NCBI RefSeq assembly: GCF_015704895.1 | Contig: NZ_JADQWB010000014.1 | Span: 62,001-126,000, forward strand | DNA: 64,000 bases | From: Agrobacterium leguminum | GTDB lineage: Bacteria; Pseudomonadota; Alphaproteobacteria; Rhizobiales; Rhizobiaceae | Direction of reading: 5' to 3' | Shown: positions 26,540 through 35,135 of the stretch, one piece after another | How positions within the stretch are numbered: position 1 is the stretch's first letter | Layout of the letters: each line of letters starts with the position of its first letter | Program-made: the position numbers and the translations under genes | Notes under the pieces: generated by a model | The model's database searches: none | What the model was told of the DNA's origin: nothing | Seen by the model: only the letters and a program-made list of their open reading frames with translations

Positions 26540-27244
26540 CTATTCCATCCAGCCTGCGGCCGAAAGCAAGCCGCAAACCTCGTCAAGCCGGGTGACCGTT
26601 TCATTCGGCACGTAATCGGCAAGCGGCTTCCGGCCGGTTCCGCGATCGACCCAGGTCGTTCTAAAGCCAAGCTCCCTTGCTGCGGCGAGATCGAGGTGCG
26701 GACTGGCGCAGATGTGGACCAGTTGCTCCTTTTCGATACCCAACTCTTTCCAGGCATGCTGGAATATCTGTTTTGTCGGCTTGTAAGCCACGGCTTGCTC
26801 CGCCGTGATGACACGGTCGACCGAACCACCGAGTTGCGCAACGTTTCCCGCAATGATCGCGTCGTCGGTGTTGGAGATAATGGCGAGCTTGAAACCTGCC
26901 GCTTTCAGCCTCGCCAGCGTGGCAACCACCTCCGGAAAGGGCGGCATGCGGCTGATGGACGATGTCAGGATGTCTGCATCGCCGGGCGATACGTCCAGCG
27001 AGAACTCGCTCATCGCAAGCGCAAGGGCCGTCGCGCTCACATCCTTGAATGAACGGTGCGGACGTTCCTCTTCAAGCCGATGCTCGTACCGGTCGTATAC
27101 GGAAATAAAGGCATCCCGGTCGATGGAACGGTCCTTTCCTGCAAGGATCCTGTCCATCGCCGCCAGCAGGCCCTCATCCCACTGGATGAGGGTGCCGTAG
27201 CAATCGAAAGTCAGCCATTCCGGCCGCGGTCCTGAAAGTGTCAT
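26540..27244 (-). CDS. Haloacid dehalogenase type II-like HAD hydrolase
   Basis: 234 aa from the ATG at 27244 (RBS GGAGAT); a start at 27280 is in frame but poorer. HAD motif I with the nucleophile Asp in LTFDCYGTLIQWD, motif II ISNTDD, and motif III/IV residues near HICASPHLDLAAA and TWVDRGTGRKP. The layout matches (S)-2-haloacid dehalogenase-type enzymes that hydrolyse 2-haloacids, though many are phosphatases. Paired with the class II aldolase gene. Confidence 0.82.
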   Translation of the reverse strand: MTLSGPRPEWLTFDCYGTLIQWDEGLLAAMDRILAGKDRSIDRDAFISVYDRYEHRLEEERPHRSFKDVSATALALAMSEFSLDVSPGDADILTSSISRMPPFPEVVATLARLKAAGFKLAIISNTDDAIIAGNVAQLGGSVDRVITAEQAVAYKPTKQIFQHAWKELGIEKEQLVHICASPHLDLAAARELGFRTTWVDRGTGRKPLADYVPNETVTRLDEVCGLLSAAGWME

Positions 27245-27304
27245 GTCGATCTCCTGATGAACTGCCTGAAGGATTGACATACCGTGCTGTCATTTGGAAA
27301 TTAG

Positions 27305-28213
27305 ATGTCACTATTTTCTCCATTGGAAAATCAAATGAGCTTCGGTTTTGATCTCGATCTCCTGCGCACATTTACTGCCGTCGTGGAAACTGGCGGGTTC
27401 ACGCGGGCAGCGGACCGGGTCCATCTGACCCAGTCGACCATCAGCCAGCAGATCAAAAAGCTCGAGACCAACCTCGGCCGTGTTCTTCTTATCCGCGATC
27501 GCGCAACGGGAAGCGTTCGCACCACCGAGGAGGGCGAGCTTCTGATGAGCTATGCGCGGCGGATCCTGTCCGTTTCAGCGGAAGCAAGCGAAGCGCTCGG
27601 CCGATCCGTACCCCTGCCGAAAACTGTGCGCCTTGGGGTTCCCGAAGACTTCGCAGGTCAGCGCATGGTCGATCTGCTCTCCGGCTTTGCGCGGGTTTCT
27701 CCGCATGCAAGGCTCGACACGATCAGCGGATGGAGCTTCGAACTGCGCCGTCTTCTGCAGGCGGGTGAGATCGACCTCGCCCTTGTCAAACGCGAGCCGG
27801 GCGACGGCGCCTGCATTGCCAAATGGGAAGAGCAACTGGTCTGGGTTGGCGACCCGTTGCTCGCCACCGGCAACGATCCGGTTCCGCTTGCGGTCTTTCC
27901 CGCAGGCTGCATCTATCGTGAGCGGGTGATACGGGCGGTGGAGCGCAGCGGCAAAGCCTGGCGCATCGCCTATTCCAGTCAGGGTCTGATGGGCGTGCAG
28001 GCCGCTGTTGCCTCCGGGCTCGGCGTCAGCCTGCTGCCCGCAGATGCGGTCCTGCCGGAGCACCTTTTGCTGAGGGGAACCAACGGTTTTCCTCCGGAAC
28101 CGGCCTCTGAACTTGCACTCATAGCCGCAACGAAAAAGCTGGAACCGACCGTTCGCAAGCTTGCCGATTTTTTGGAGGCGAACCTGACATCGCTTCGGCA
28201 AACGCGGGCGTGA
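27305..28213 (+). CDS. LysR-family transcriptional regulator
   Basis: 302 aa from the ATG at 27305, or 292 aa from the ATG at 27335 (MSFGFDLDLLRTF), the more typical LysR beginning. HTH motif GGFTRAADRVHLTQSTISQQ. Divergent from the HAD/aldolase pair with only 60 bp between starts; repeated ATTGGAAA/ATTTGGAAA elements lie in that gap and may be its binding site. Confidence 0.87.
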   Translation: MSLFSPLENQMSFGFDLDLLRTFTAVVETGGFTRAADRVHLTQSTISQQIKKLETNLGRVLLIRDRATGSVRTTEEGELLMSYARRILSVSAEASEALGRSVPLPKTVRLGVPEDFAGQRMVDLLSGFARVSPHARLDTISGWSFELRRLLQAGEIDLALVKREPGDGACIAKWEEQLVWVGDPLLATGNDPVPLAVFPAGCIYRERVIRAVERSGKAWRIAYSSQGLMGVQAAVASGLGVSLLPADAVLPEHLLLRGTNGFPPEPASELALIAATKKLEPTVRKLADFLEANLTSLRQTRA

Positions 28214-28221
28214 GCTCAAAC

Positions 28222-28419
28222 TCAACCCGCCCTCTCGACGGTCAACCAGCTCCCAACCATAGTTTTCTCCAATGCTCTGATGTCATCGCACCGGGCTTGC
28301 GCCAATGATAAACGCAGATTCTTGGGAAATAGCAGTTGCCTTGCCACGTCAAATATTATCAGCAGATGGCGTCGCTGGGTGACAATGTCGGCGGCGGCAA
28401 GATCACCGGGGCTGGCCAT
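28222..28419 (-). CDS. Possible 65-aa hypothetical protein
   Basis: A short frame (MASPGDLAAADIVTQRRHLL, then hydrophobic LIIFDVARQLLF) between convergent LysR genes. Codon use is acceptable but there is no recognised family and no clear RBS. It lies downstream of the LysR gene at 28495 on the same strand. Apart from this, nothing is seen in 28214-28494. Confidence 0.25.
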   Translation of the reverse strand: MASPGDLAAADIVTQRRHLLIIFDVARQLLFPKNLRLSLAQARCDDIRALEKTMVGSWLTVERAG

Positions 28420-28494
28420 ATGATCCAGGAAGAAAATCCGGAGTAACTGCTTCGCCGGTTGCGCGCCTTCCTCTGGGGCCCGAAACCCTCTTCG

Positions 28495-29424
28495 CTAGCC
28501 CAGACTTCCGGCAAAGCGTTCCGGCCACTTTTCGCGCTGGAACGTCTCCACGACGAAATCGACGAACACGCGGGTCTTGAGCGGCAGAAGCGTGCGGTTG
28601 GCGTAGTAGATCGAGATCGGCCCGGCATCGGCATACCAGTGGGGCAGAACCCGGATCAGTTCCCCGCTTTCAAGATAGGGCAGCGCGTCCGGCTTGGCGA
28701 TCATCGTCACCCCCATGCCGACCAGCGCCGCCATGCGCATGGCGGCAGGATCATTGACCACCACCGTTTCGCGCAGCCGCGCAGGTTCTTCCCTCCCTGC
28801 TGCATCGCGCATCTGCCATTGGCGGATGCGGCCCGTGCGCAACGAGCGCATGACAATGCCGTCAAGCTCCAGCAGCGCCGAAGGATCGTGCGGTGGCACT
28901 TTGCCCGTCATGTAGGAAGGCGCGGCGACCGCAATGATGTGCGCGGGCGCAAGTGTACGTGAGATCACGCCCGCCGTCAGTTCGAAACCGCCTCCGATTG
29001 CAGCGTCATAGCCCTCGGCGATCAGGTCGATCTGCCGATTCTCGAACATCCATTCGGGACGCACCTTGGGAAAGCGTCGCGAGAATTCGGGCAGGAGCGG
29101 TAAAATGTAACCGATGCCGAAGGTTGGGCTCATGCTGACCTTCAGAGTTCCTGCCGGCTCCTCCTGATCCGCAGACGCTTCGGCAATCGCGCCTTGCAGG
29201 TTCTCTAGGCTGTCGCGGATCGACATCAGGAACCGCTCGCCGGGTTCGGTGAGCGTGAGACTGCGCGTCGAGCGCTGAAACAGGCGAACGCCGAGATTTC
29301 CTTCCAGCGCCGCAACGTTGCGGCTGACCGCTGCAGGCGTCAGCCCGAGCCGTCGGGCCGCCGCTGAAAAGCCGCCAAGCTCGGCGCTGCGAACGAAGGA
29401 TTCCAGGTTGGCCAGTGTTTCCAT
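28495..29424 (-). CDS. LysR-family transcriptional regulator
   Basis: 309 aa from the ATG at 29424 (METLANLESFVRSAELGGFS) with AAGG upstream; a TTG at 29436 is also in frame. HTH FSAAARRLGLTPAAVSRNVA and a full effector domain. Divergent from the SnoaL-like/SDR/NADP-oxidoreductase operon at 29533, its probable target. Confidence 0.88.
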   Translation of the reverse strand: METLANLESFVRSAELGGFSAAARRLGLTPAAVSRNVAALEGNLGVRLFQRSTRSLTLTEPGERFLMSIRDSLENLQGAIAEASADQEEPAGTLKVSMSPTFGIGYILPLLPEFSRRFPKVRPEWMFENRQIDLIAEGYDAAIGGGFELTAGVISRTLAPAHIIAVAAPSYMTGKVPPHDPSALLELDGIVMRSLRTGRIRQWQMRDAAGREEPARLRETVVVNDPAAMRMAALVGMGVTMIAKPDALPYLESGELIRVLPHWYADAGPISIYYANRTLLPLKTRVFVDFVVETFQREKWPERFAGSLG

Positions 29425-29532
29425 ATCAACCTTCAAGCATTCATTGAAACCAATGACAGGAGATTACCACTAATCGAAAGGGAAATTGCAAGCGATATTC
29501 ACTCCATCGAAACCGAACCGGAGTGAACGGCC

Positions 29533-30063
29533 ATGACGCTCTCGACTAACAAAGCGCAAGCCATCGACAATATGGATATCGGCCGCCGCACCCTGATCGC
29601 CGGCCTGATCGCTACAGCACTTCCGGTTCCCGCCGTGGCTGCCGTGCAGGACTATCCTGGCGCCAACAAGGCCGTCATCCGTCAGTTACTCGAAGGCGTG
29701 CAGCGCGATGGCGACTTCGATCTCTTCGAACGGCTGTTCGCACAAAACTATGTGGATCACACGCCCTTCGGTGGCTTCCCCCCGGACCGCAATGGCACCC
29801 GCCAAATCTACCGGACATTCCGCGCCGCTTTTCCGGACTGGAATGCCGTGGTGCATTTCCAGATCGCCGAAGGCGATCTCGTCAGCACTTACAAGACCTA
29901 TCACGGCACGCATCTGGGTCCCTTCATGGGGATCGCCGCGACCGGACGCGCCACCCGCTTCAATGTCATGGACGTGATGCGGGTCCGAAATGGCCAGATC
30001 ACCGACCACTGGACCGTCGCCGATGGCGCAGGGCTGATGGCTCAAATCAAACAACAGAACTGA
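29533..30063 (+). CDS. Exported SnoaL-like (ester cyclase/NTF2-fold) protein
   Basis: 176 aa. Twin-Arg-like start IGRRTLIAGLIATALPVPAVAA suggests Tat or Sec export with cleavage near residue 36. The mature part is a SnoaL-like domain: LFAQNYVDHTPFGGFPP, FRAAFPDWNAVVHF, VRNGQITDHW. Many such proteins have unknown function, although the fold includes polyketide cyclases and isomerases. First gene of the operon reaching 31541. Confidence 0.78.
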   Translation: MTLSTNKAQAIDNMDIGRRTLIAGLIATALPVPAVAAVQDYPGANKAVIRQLLEGVQRDGDFDLFERLFAQNYVDHTPFGGFPPDRNGTRQIYRTFRAAFPDWNAVVHFQIAEGDLVSTYKTYHGTHLGPFMGIAATGRATRFNVMDVMRVRNGQITDHWTVADGAGLMAQIKQQN

Positions 30064-30132
30064 ACTTTCCAAATGGGCCACACGGACATCCGGTGGCTCT
30101 CCAACCCCTGCAACACTTGAAAGGAACATCCC

Positions 30133-30882
30133 ATGTCAAACACTCTCTCCCTGACCGGCAAGACTGCCCTCGTCACCGGCGGGTCGCGCTCGATCGGCGC
30201 GGCAATTGCAAAGCGTCTGGCCGCCGATGGCGCGGCTGTCGCCATCACCTATAGCGCCTCGCCGGACAAGGCGGCCGCTGTGGTCGACGAAATCGAAACC
30301 GCCGGTGGCCGCGCCATTGCCATTCAAGCGGATGCCGGTGATCCGGCCGCCGTCCGCGCCGCCGTCGCAAAAACCGAAGAAACCTTCGGCTCGATTGACA
30401 TCCTCGTCAACAATGCTGGCATCGCGCTTGGCGGGCCAATCGACGAGATCAAGTTCGAGGACTACGAGCGGATGATCGCCGTCAACGTCACCGGCGTCTT
30501 CGTTGCCACGCAGGAAGCAGCACGTCGCATGAAGCCGGGCGGGCGCATCGTCCATATCGGCTCGTCCATGACCCGCTATGCCGCCTTCCCGACAGCCTCG
30601 CTCTATACACTGACCAAGGGCGCTGTTGCCGGCTTCAACCGCAGCCTGGTGCGTGATCTCGGGCCGAAGGGCATCACCGTCAACACCGTCCATCCCGGCC
30701 CGACCGATACCGACATGAACCCCGATGGCGGTCCGGTCTCCAAGATCGTCGGTCCCGGTATGGCAATCGGCCGCTATGGCAAGGACTACGAGATCGCCAG
30801 CGTCGTCGCTTATCTCGTCAGCCCCGAAGCCGCTTTCGTAACCGGCGCTGACATCCTCGCCGACGGTGGCTTCACCGCCTGA
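30133..30882 (+). CDS. SDR family oxidoreductase
   Basis: 249 aa classical SDR. VTGGSRSIGAAIAKRL cofactor motif, ILVNNAGIAL, catalytic Ser in HIGSSMTRY and Tyr/Lys in SLYTLTKGAV, PGPTDTDMNP near the C-terminus. The family often acts on 3-oxoacyl or alcohol substrates; here the substrate is unknown. RBS GAAAGGAA sits before the ATG. Middle gene between the SnoaL-like protein and the F420-type NADP oxidoreductase. Confidence 0.88.
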   Translation: MSNTLSLTGKTALVTGGSRSIGAAIAKRLAADGAAVAITYSASPDKAAAVVDEIETAGGRAIAIQADAGDPAAVRAAVAKTEETFGSIDILVNNAGIALGGPIDEIKFEDYERMIAVNVTGVFVATQEAARRMKPGGRIVHIGSSMTRYAAFPTASLYTLTKGAVAGFNRSLVRDLGPKGITVNTVHPGPTDTDMNPDGGPVSKIVGPGMAIGRYGKDYEIASVVAYLVSPEAAFVTGADILADGGFTA

Positions 30883-30941
30883 TCTGTCACCGGCGCTCCA
30901 ATGCTGGAGCGTCGCCCCCCCCATTTTAAAGGAGAACCAGC

Positions 30942-31541
30942 ATGTCCATCGGTATCATTGGAGCCGGCAATATCGGCTCGGCCTTCGCCCGCGCCCTTGC
31001 TCGCAACAGCATGTCCGCAACCATTGCGAACAGCCGCGGCCCGGCCTCGCTTGCCGCACTCGAAACGGAACTGAAGCCTTTCATCAAGGCGGGCACACTT
31101 GAAGGAGCGGCCAGCGCCGACATCGTGCTGGTCGCCGTCAACTGGTCGAAGCTGCCGAAGGCGCTCGCCAGTCTGCCGGACTTCGGCGGCCGCATCGTCA
31201 TCGACGCCAACAATCCTATCGAAGCGCCGCTGTTCAAGCCGGCCGAGCTGAATGGCCGTCTTTCCACCGAGGTCTTCGCCGATCTCGTTCCCGGCGCCCG
31301 TGTCGTCAAGGCATTCAACCATCTGCAACCGCACCTGATATCCGGCGATCCCAAAGCCGAGGGTGGCTCACGCGTCCTGTTCTATTCCGGTGACGACGCA
31401 CGTGCGAAGGCGGAAGTCGGTGCGCTGATCTCCAGACTCGGCTTCACCGGCATCGATCTCGGCTCGGTCGCGGTCGGCGGCAAACTGGTGCAGTTCCCCG
31501 GCGGTCCGCTCCCCGCCCTCAACCTCGTCAAGTTCGGTTGA
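30942..31541 (+). CDS. NADPH-dependent F420 reductase-like (NAD-binding) protein
   Basis: 199 aa. GIIGAGNIGSAFA is a dinucleotide-binding motif, ANSRGPASL recognises the NADP phosphate, VVKAFNHLQ matches the NADP oxidoreductase, coenzyme F420-dependent family. Non-methanogen members probably use flavins or other carbonyls instead of F420. RBS AAAGGAGA. A strong hairpin follows 9 bp after the stop, so the operon ends here. Confidence 0.85.
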   Translation: MSIGIIGAGNIGSAFARALARNSMSATIANSRGPASLAALETELKPFIKAGTLEGAASADIVLVAVNWSKLPKALASLPDFGGRIVIDANNPIEAPLFKPAELNGRLSTEVFADLVPGARVVKAFNHLQPHLISGDPKAEGGSRVLFYSGDDARAKAEVGALISRLGFTGIDLGSVAVGGKLVQFPGGPLPALNLVKFG

Positions 31542-31550
31542 AACATCGCA

Positions 31551-31587
31551 GGCGAGCCGGGAAAGATATTCCCTTTGCCGGTTCGCC
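31551..31587 (+). terminator. Hairpin terminator after the F420-type oxidoreductase gene
   Basis: Stem GGCGAGCCGG/CCGGTTCGCC (10 bp, one G-U) with an inner AAAG/CTTT extension, starting 9 bp after the stop. Confidence 0.6.
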
Positions 31588-31689
31588 CTAACGGGCGACC
31601 CGTGTAGGATGTTCGCCGTGAGCAGCGATGGTTGTCAATGACGCTATGGATTGACCGGGACCGAATGGGGTCCAGCACCTTATTTTCAA

Positions 31690-31890
31690 TGAATCGCGGA
31701 CCCTCGCGATAACATCGGCAGGAAGAAGGGCGCGAGGGTTGTGGGTGGTTCGATGCTGTCCGCCAGTCCGCATGTGGCGACGACACCGCAATAGCGCATC
31801 GACGCTGGGCGTCGTTGTGAAACTTCGAACCGCCGGTGACGCGCCAGCGATCGCCAGCGCGTCCTTGTCGTCAAGGTTACCATGCCAAAT
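31690..31890 (-). pseudogene. Decayed acrylyl-CoA reductase (acuI/yhdH) fragment
   Basis: Minus-strand peptides match two separated parts of the intact AcuI-like protein at 41267. KDALAIAGASPAVRSF corresponds to [16 protein letters not shown]. In another frame, [21 protein letters not shown] corresponds to [21 protein letters not shown]. About 170 residues between them are missing and the frame changes at the join. The rest of 31588-31970 has no recognised coding. This is the relic of a second acuI at the edge of the betaine/DMSP cluster. Confidence 0.72.
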
Positions 31891-31970
31891 CCACCAATAC
31901 GTCGCCTTCCGGCAATGCGAGGTGCGGATTTTCGAAAGTCTGGATGAATGCCGGCTTTTCTCTCTTTTGT

Positions 31971-33050
31971 CTACGCGACTTTCTTTATGTCGGATGTCGT
32001 GCACGCCACTTGCGAATTGACCATAGCATCAACCGCCTGTCGAAGCGTCAGCACAGCTATCGTACGCCCTTCTTCATCGACGACCGCGGTTTCGCTCTCG
32101 CCCGCCGACGTCATCGCCCTCGCAGCTTCCTCCAGCGTTGCACCAACCGGGACAGAAATCCTCAGATCACGAAGTTGGTCTGTCACCGCCGTAGCGACCG
32201 TTTCGGCTTTGATGACGCGCGCACGATTCACTTCCCGGACGAAGCTGGCGATATACTCATCAGCGGGCTTCATCACGATATCCTGACCGGTGCCCTGCTG
32301 CACGACTTCCCCATCCCGTAGGATTGCTATGCGGTCACCAAGCCTGAGCGCCTCGTCGAGGTCGTGCGTAATAAACACGATAGTTTTCTTGATCTCTTTC
32401 TGCAGGTCGAGGAGCACGGTCTGCATGTCGACGCGGATGAGTGGGTCGAGCGCGGAAAACGCCTCGTCCATCAGCAGGATCGGCGCATCGTTTGCAAGCG
32501 CACGGGCAAGGCCAACCCGCTGTTGCATTCCGCCCGAAAGCTGATTTGGGTATCTGCTCTCGAAACCCTTGAGCCCCACGCGCTCAATCCAGCGCATGGC
32601 GCAGTCAACCTGACGATTACGCGGCGCTCCCTGTATCTCAAGCCCGTATAAAGTGTTTTCGAGAACGTTTCGGTGCGGGAGCAGCGCGAATTTCTGGAAC
32701 ACCATGGCGGTCTTATGCCGACGGAATTCTCGCAACTGCGCGGCGTCCATCTTCACGACGTCCTCATCACCGATAATCACCTCACCCGACGTGGGATCAA
32801 TGAGGCGGTTGATGTGGCGAATGAGCGTCGACTTTCCTGAACCGGAAAGTCCCATAATCACCTGGATGCCACCGGCAGGCATCGAGATGTTGATATCACG
32901 GAGCCCAAGAACATGGCCATGTTTTTCGTTCAGTTCCGTCTTCGTCACGCCCTGCTCGACAAGCTTGACGCAGTCGGCGCTGTTAGGGCCAAAAATCTTG
33001 TAGAGCTTTTTGATTTCGATGCCGAAGCCACCCACTTTGCGATTACCCAT
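31971..33050 (-). CDS. proV: Betaine/proline-type ABC transporter ATP-binding protein (ProV-like)
   Basis: 359 aa. Walker A GLSGSGKS at 67-74, signature LSGGMQQR from 171, Walker B ILLMDEAFSALD from 191, H-loop FITHDLDEAL. The C-terminal 85 residues are a CBS-like pair (VPVGATLEEAARAM), as in quaternary-amine transporters that respond to ionic strength. It energises uptake by the permease and binding protein upstream. It overlaps the permease by 8 bp. Given the neighbouring DddD-like gene, DMSP is a likely substrate, with glycine betaine as the alternative. Confidence 0.9.
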   Translation of the reverse strand: MGNRKVGGFGIEIKKLYKIFGPNSADCVKLVEQGVTKTELNEKHGHVLGLRDINISMPAGGIQVIMGLSGSGKSTLIRHINRLIDPTSGEVIIGDEDVVKMDAAQLREFRRHKTAMVFQKFALLPHRNVLENTLYGLEIQGAPRNRQVDCAMRWIERVGLKGFESRYPNQLSGGMQQRVGLARALANDAPILLMDEAFSALDPLIRVDMQTVLLDLQKEIKKTIVFITHDLDEALRLGDRIAILRDGEVVQQGTGQDIVMKPADEYIASFVREVNRARVIKAETVATAVTDQLRDLRISVPVGATLEEAARAMTSAGESETAVVDEEGRTIAVLTLRQAVDAMVNSQVACTTSDIKKVA

Positions 33051-33930
33051 GGACCATCTCCCGATGCTTTTGAAGGCGCGCGCCGAAAGCCTGGCTGACG
33101 CGGTCGAAGATGATCGCGATGCCGACGATGGCGAGGCCGTTGAAGATGCCGAGCGTGAAGTACTGATTCGAGATAGCCTTCAGCACCGGCTGGCCGAGGC
33201 CCTGCACCCCGATCATCGAGGCAATGACCACCATGGCGAGCGCCATCATGATCGTCTGGTTGATACCGGCCATGATCGTCGGCAGCGCGAGCGGCAACTG
33301 CACGTTCTTCAGCTTCTGCCAGTTCGATGAGCCGAAAGCGTCGGCAGCCTCCAAAACGTCTCTGTCGACCAGGCGTATGCCGAGATTGGTGAGACGGATC
33401 ATCGGCGGAATGGCATAGATCACGACAGCGATCAGGCCGGGCACCTTGCCTATACCAAGCAGCATGACCACGGGGATGAGATAAACGAAGCTCGGCATGG
33501 TCTGCATGACGTCGAGGATCGGATTGACGATGCTCTGCACTCTCTCCGAACGTGACATGACTATGCCAATAGGAATACCGACGACGATCGACAGCACCGT
33601 GCAGACGAAGATCATCGACACCGTCTTCATCGTGTCGTCCCACATGTCGAAATAACCGATGAGCAGAAGCGTCACGATTGTTCCTGCCACGATCTTCCAG
33701 TTGCGGCTGGCGAGCCACGCGATGGCGGCGATGAGAAACAGAATGATTGGCCACGGCGTTTTCGTCATGAAACGCTCCGACCAGATCAAAAAGTGCTGTA
33801 ACGGCTCGAACATCTTTTCAAAACCGCCACCATAGGCCCGCGTGAAACCGCGAAACCCTTCGTCGATTGCCTTCTTGAGATCGCGCAAAGACGCGTCATC
33901 CATGTGTGGAAAGCTGAATAGCCACTCCAA
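33043..33930 (-). CDS. proW: Betaine/proline-type ABC transporter permease (ProW-like)
   Basis: 295 aa. An N-terminal amphipathic extension of about 55 residues, then about six membrane helices with the binding-protein-dependent permease EAA-type loop (EAADAFGSSNWQKLKNVQLP). It is an inner-membrane homodimer channel in this family. The gene sits between the binding protein (88 bp upstream) and the ATPase (overlapping). Confidence 0.9.
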   Translation of the reverse strand: MEWLFSFPHMDDASLRDLKKAIDEGFRGFTRAYGGGFEKMFEPLQHFLIWSERFMTKTPWPIILFLIAAIAWLASRNWKIVAGTIVTLLLIGYFDMWDDTMKTVSMIFVCTVLSIVVGIPIGIVMSRSERVQSIVNPILDVMQTMPSFVYLIPVVMLLGIGKVPGLIAVVIYAIPPMIRLTNLGIRLVDRDVLEAADAFGSSNWQKLKNVQLPLALPTIMAGINQTIMMALAMVVIASMIGVQGLGQPVLKAISNQYFTLGIFNGLAIVGIAIIFDRVSQAFGARLQKHREMVHG

Positions 33931-34018
33931 AACCTATCCTCCTCGATAATGGTAGGCACGTTCCCTCACGCGCCGCTCGTTGCCGGCGCGATACCCGCCA
34001 GCAACGTCTTGGACGAGA

Positions 34019-35020
34019 TCAGAGCGCAGCCTTGATCTTCGCGGCTGCCTCAGGCGTTACCCATGCTCCCCACATGGCCTCGTTTTCTTTGAGAAAGTGC
34101 TTTGCACCCTCATCGCCGCTGGCTTGGTTGTCGGTCATCCAGGCCATGAGCTTGTTCACCGTCGCGTTGCTCCAGGCACGCTTGTTGAGATATTCCATGA
34201 CGTCGCCACCGGCGCGCTCGGAGAAGGACTTGGTCACCAGTGTCTGTACGGTATCCTTCGGCCAGTCGTTCTTTTTCGGGTCTGGGCAATCGGCGACGGT
34301 GTTGCACCGCTTCCACTCGGCAGCGTCATAGGGCACGCCATATTCGACCTTCACCATTTCGTACTTGCCAAGAAGTGCTGTCGGAGCCCAGTAGTAGCCA
34401 ACCCAGCCCTCCTTTCGCTCATACGCCTTGGCGATGGAGCCGTCGAGACCGGCGGCGGACCCGGTATCGACGAGGGTGAAGTTCGCCGCCTTACCGCCAT
34501 AAGCCTTGTAGAGTTGCGAGGTCACGACTGTTCCGCCCCAGCCTTGCGGACCATTGTGGATCGCGCCCTTGGATTTGTCTTCGGGATCCGGGAAAAGTTC
34601 CGGGTGCTTAAGGACGTCATCGATCGTCTTGATGTCCGGATGCGCGTCAGCGAGGTACTTCGGCATCCACCAGCCCTGCACCGCGCCGTCCGTCAGAACC
34701 GTCGACGCGACCACGAGCTTTCCGTTTTTCACCCCGGCGTTGACGACATCGGGCAAAAGATCGACCCATCCTTCAGGCGCAATGTCGGGTTGCCCTTTTT
34801 CGGTCATTGACGTGATCGTCGGGACCGTGTCGCCCTGTATGATTTCGGCGTTGCAACCGTAGCCCTCGGTCAGGATAAGCTTGTCCAGACTGGCAAGCAC
34901 TTCAGCGCTCTGCCAGTTCATACTGGCGATGGTGACATCACCGCAATCGGCCGCCTGCGCTGAACCGCCGAAGGTCAGCATCACTGCTGCAAGGCATGTC
35001 GAGGCGAAGAATTCTTTCAT
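34019..35020 (-). CDS. proX: Betaine-type ABC transporter substrate-binding protein (ProX/OpuAC-like)
   Basis: 333 aa. Signal peptide 1-23 (AAVMLTFGGSAQA), then an OpuAC domain. Trp/Tyr clusters (VQGWWMP, EGWVGYYWAP, MTDNQASGDEG) can supply the aromatic box for a trimethylammonium or dimethylsulfonium group. The protein also has a Cys pair (RCNTVADCPD) possibly forming a disulfide. RBS GGGAGG precedes the ATG. First gene of the transporter unit, 115 bp downstream of the DddD-like gene. Confidence 0.9.
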   Translation of the reverse strand: MKEFFASTCLAAVMLTFGGSAQAADCGDVTIASMNWQSAEVLASLDKLILTEGYGCNAEIIQGDTVPTITSMTEKGQPDIAPEGWVDLLPDVVNAGVKNGKLVVASTVLTDGAVQGWWMPKYLADAHPDIKTIDDVLKHPELFPDPEDKSKGAIHNGPQGWGGTVVTSQLYKAYGGKAANFTLVDTGSAAGLDGSIAKAYERKEGWVGYYWAPTALLGKYEMVKVEYGVPYDAAEWKRCNTVADCPDPKKNDWPKDTVQTLVTKSFSERAGGDVMEYLNKRAWSNATVNKLMAWMTDNQASGDEGAKHFLKENEAMWGAWVTPEAAAKIKAAL

Positions 35021-35135
35021 GGCACTTCCTCCCTGGTGCGATGTTGAATATCTAACCCGTCAATGCCATCGCGCACTTCGGCGGGTCGAAAGCGACTTCG
35101 GTATCCTCCTCAGAACCCGGAGCCGCCGTTTGCTG

